Assembly (NCBI GenBank): GCA_028276075.1
Contig: JAPYXA010000009.1
Span: 1 to 13,128 of the forward strand
Reading direction: 5' to 3'
Origin: Minisyncoccota bacterium
GTDB taxonomy: Bacteria; Patescibacteriota; Minisyncoccia; UBA6257; HR35
DNA length: 13,128 bases
Positions within the stretch are counted from its first letter, which is position 1. Each line of letters opens with the position of its first letter. The notes beneath the pieces are model-generated. The model was not told where the DNA came from. It made no database searches and worked only from the letters and a program-made list of their open reading frames with translations. A program made the position numbers and the translations under genes. Shown piece after piece: positions 12,230-13,128 of this stretch.

Positions 12230-13128
12230 TTGCCAATTTCAAGATTAAACTTTTTTCTTTAGGCTTTAAATTTTCGATGATAAATTCATAAGTTTCGCCA
12301 ATATTTAAGGATAATAAATTTTCAAAAACTAACCCTTGAATATTGTTTGTTTCAACAACTGCAAAAATCTCATTTTTTTCTTTAACAGTGCCCTTGAGTT
12401 TATCTCCTGTTTTAAAATTTTTAACAAAAGCTACCCAAGGATCAGGAGAAATATCTTTGAGGCTAAAGCTTACTTTATCTTGTTTAATTTGTATTAATTT
12501 TACTTTTAGAATATCGCCTATTTTAAAATTCTCTTCTAGATTTGTTTTCTCCTGTGGTATTTCTGAGATATGAATTAAACCGTCCATTGGCGGATCTTCA
12601 TTAAATCTTACAAATATTCCAAAAGGGCTTAATCCTGTAACTTTAACGTCTAAAACCTCTCCTATCATTAATTGAGATAAGATTTTTTGGTATATTTCTT
12701 CCTTAGCAGCTTTTTCTGAAAGAATTAATTTATTAGTTTTTGCATCTGCTGAGACTATTCTACATTTTATTTTTTGACCAATAAAACTTTTTAGATGTTC
12801 ATATATTAAATTTTTGTTGTTGTTTTCTATACGAGGATAATATTCAGGAGAAAGTTGTGAAACAGGTATAAAACCCGGAGTATTTTCAACTTCTACTAAC
12901 CATCCTCCTCTGTTAGCATCTTTAATCTCAAGTTCCAAAATAGTTCCTTTTTGATAGTAATCTATTATTCTTTGCCATTTATCAATAGCACTTATTTCTT
13001 GTAAACTGATTTCATAATTTCCAAAACCATCATCTAGTCCTATTATTTTTACCCCTATGCTATCTCCAGGATTTAGTTTTTTTGCTAATTCTTTATCTTG
13101 AAGATAGAATGAACCATAAAGTCTTCCA
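12219..13128 (-). CDS. rpsA: Ribosomal protein S1-like protein with repeated S1 RNA-binding domains (5' end outside window)
   Basis: The frame is open from the window edge (first full codon at 13127) and gives 302 residues. The TTG at 12938 is an internal Leu (visible residue 64), not a start. Visible S1/OB-fold units are: a partial first one (residues 1-45, with PGDSIGVKII and YEISLQEI); a second at about 61-142 (GTILELEIKDANRGGWLVEV, then PGFIPVSQLSP); the best match at about 156-224 (GEVLDVKVTGLSPFGIFVRF, then DGLIHISEI and VSFSLKD); and a shorter fourth at about 241-298. The alternation of G-x-x-L-x-V openings and GFIPxSxL or GLIHISE loops is typical of ribosomal S1, which helps the 30S subunit bind mRNA. 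A different multi-S1 RNA-binding protein is possible because the N-terminus is missing. It overlaps ftsH by 11 nt. Confidence 0.85.
   Translation of the reverse strand, partial: GRLYGSFYLQDKELAKKLNPGDSIGVKIIGLDDGFGNYEISLQEISAIDKWQRIIDYYQKGTILELEIKDANRGGWLVEVENTPGFIPVSQLSPEYYPRIENNNKNLIYEHLKSFIGQKIKCRIVSADAKTNKLILSEKAAKEEIYQKILSQLMIGEVLDVKVTGLSPFGIFVRFNEDPPMDGLIHISEIPQEKTNLEENFKIGDILKVKLIQIKQDKVSFSLKDISPDPWVAFVKNFKTGDKLKGTVKEKNEIFAVVETNNIQGLVFENLLSLNIGETYEFIIENLKPKEKSLILKLANEK

Noticed and set aside
11089..12573. Plus-strand open frames of 71 and 76 residues opposite ftsH and the S1-like gene
   Set aside because: They are antisense shadows of strongly conserved coding sequence.
12219..12938. 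A gene start at the TTG codon at 12938 for the S1-like protein
   Set aside because: The same frame is open without a stop up to the window edge, and the added 63 residues contain another S1-domain half and the GTILELEI opening of the next domain, so the TTG is an internal Leu codon.

Overview
The window is very AT-rich, gene-dense DNA using the standard bacterial code: TGA ends two genes inside ATGA start/stop overlaps. The content points to a Candidate Phyla Radiation (Patescibacteria) bacterium, perhaps of the Parcubacteria group. It holds a compact type IV secretion-like (T4SS) locus with a PrgI-family protein, a stand-alone TraC-like domain, a VirB4 ATPase and a VirB6-like channel protein. 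Next to it are single-copy housekeeping genes and tRNAs without an encoded CCA tail. No start codon in the window has a recognisable Shine-Dalgarno sequence. The lineage is inferred from gene content and style, not from a marker tree.

Right part (about 9.7-13.1 kb): a ribosomal protein S1-like gene (minus strand, cut by the window edge) overlaps ftsH by 11 nt. ftsH ends tail-to-tail, with overlapping stop codons, against a plus-strand M50 (site-2 protease-like) membrane peptidase gene. That gene starts 17 nt after a tRNA-Ala(CGC).

Centre (9.48-9.79 kb): a small tRNA hub. tRNA-Val(TAC) and tRNA-Thr(CGT) lie on the minus strand and tRNA-Ala(CGC) on the plus strand, around a 68-nt AT-rich divergent promoter region.

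Left part (1-9472, all minus strand): eight closely packed genes begin only 7 nt after the discriminator base of tRNA-Thr and look like one operon. In transcription order they are: a small membrane-anchored protein; a large exported, coiled-coil protein with eight Cys and an Asn/Gln/Pro/Thr-rich tandem-repeat linker; a VirB6/TrbL-like polytopic protein with a long cytoplasmic tail; an acidic, largely disordered protein; a PrgI/VirB3-like protein; a TraC-like (VirB4 N-terminal-like) protein; the VirB4 ATPase; and the start of another exported protein. VirB4 should power the machine, PrgI and VirB6 should form its membrane part, and the exported proteins are candidates for the extracellular part. 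Neither a relaxase nor a coupling protein (VirD4) is in view, so whether the system does conjugation, DNA uptake or protein delivery cannot be decided here.

No gene-free stretch exceeds 300 bases. I see no CRISPR array, insertion sequence, integrase, rRNA, riboswitch or strong intrinsic terminator.
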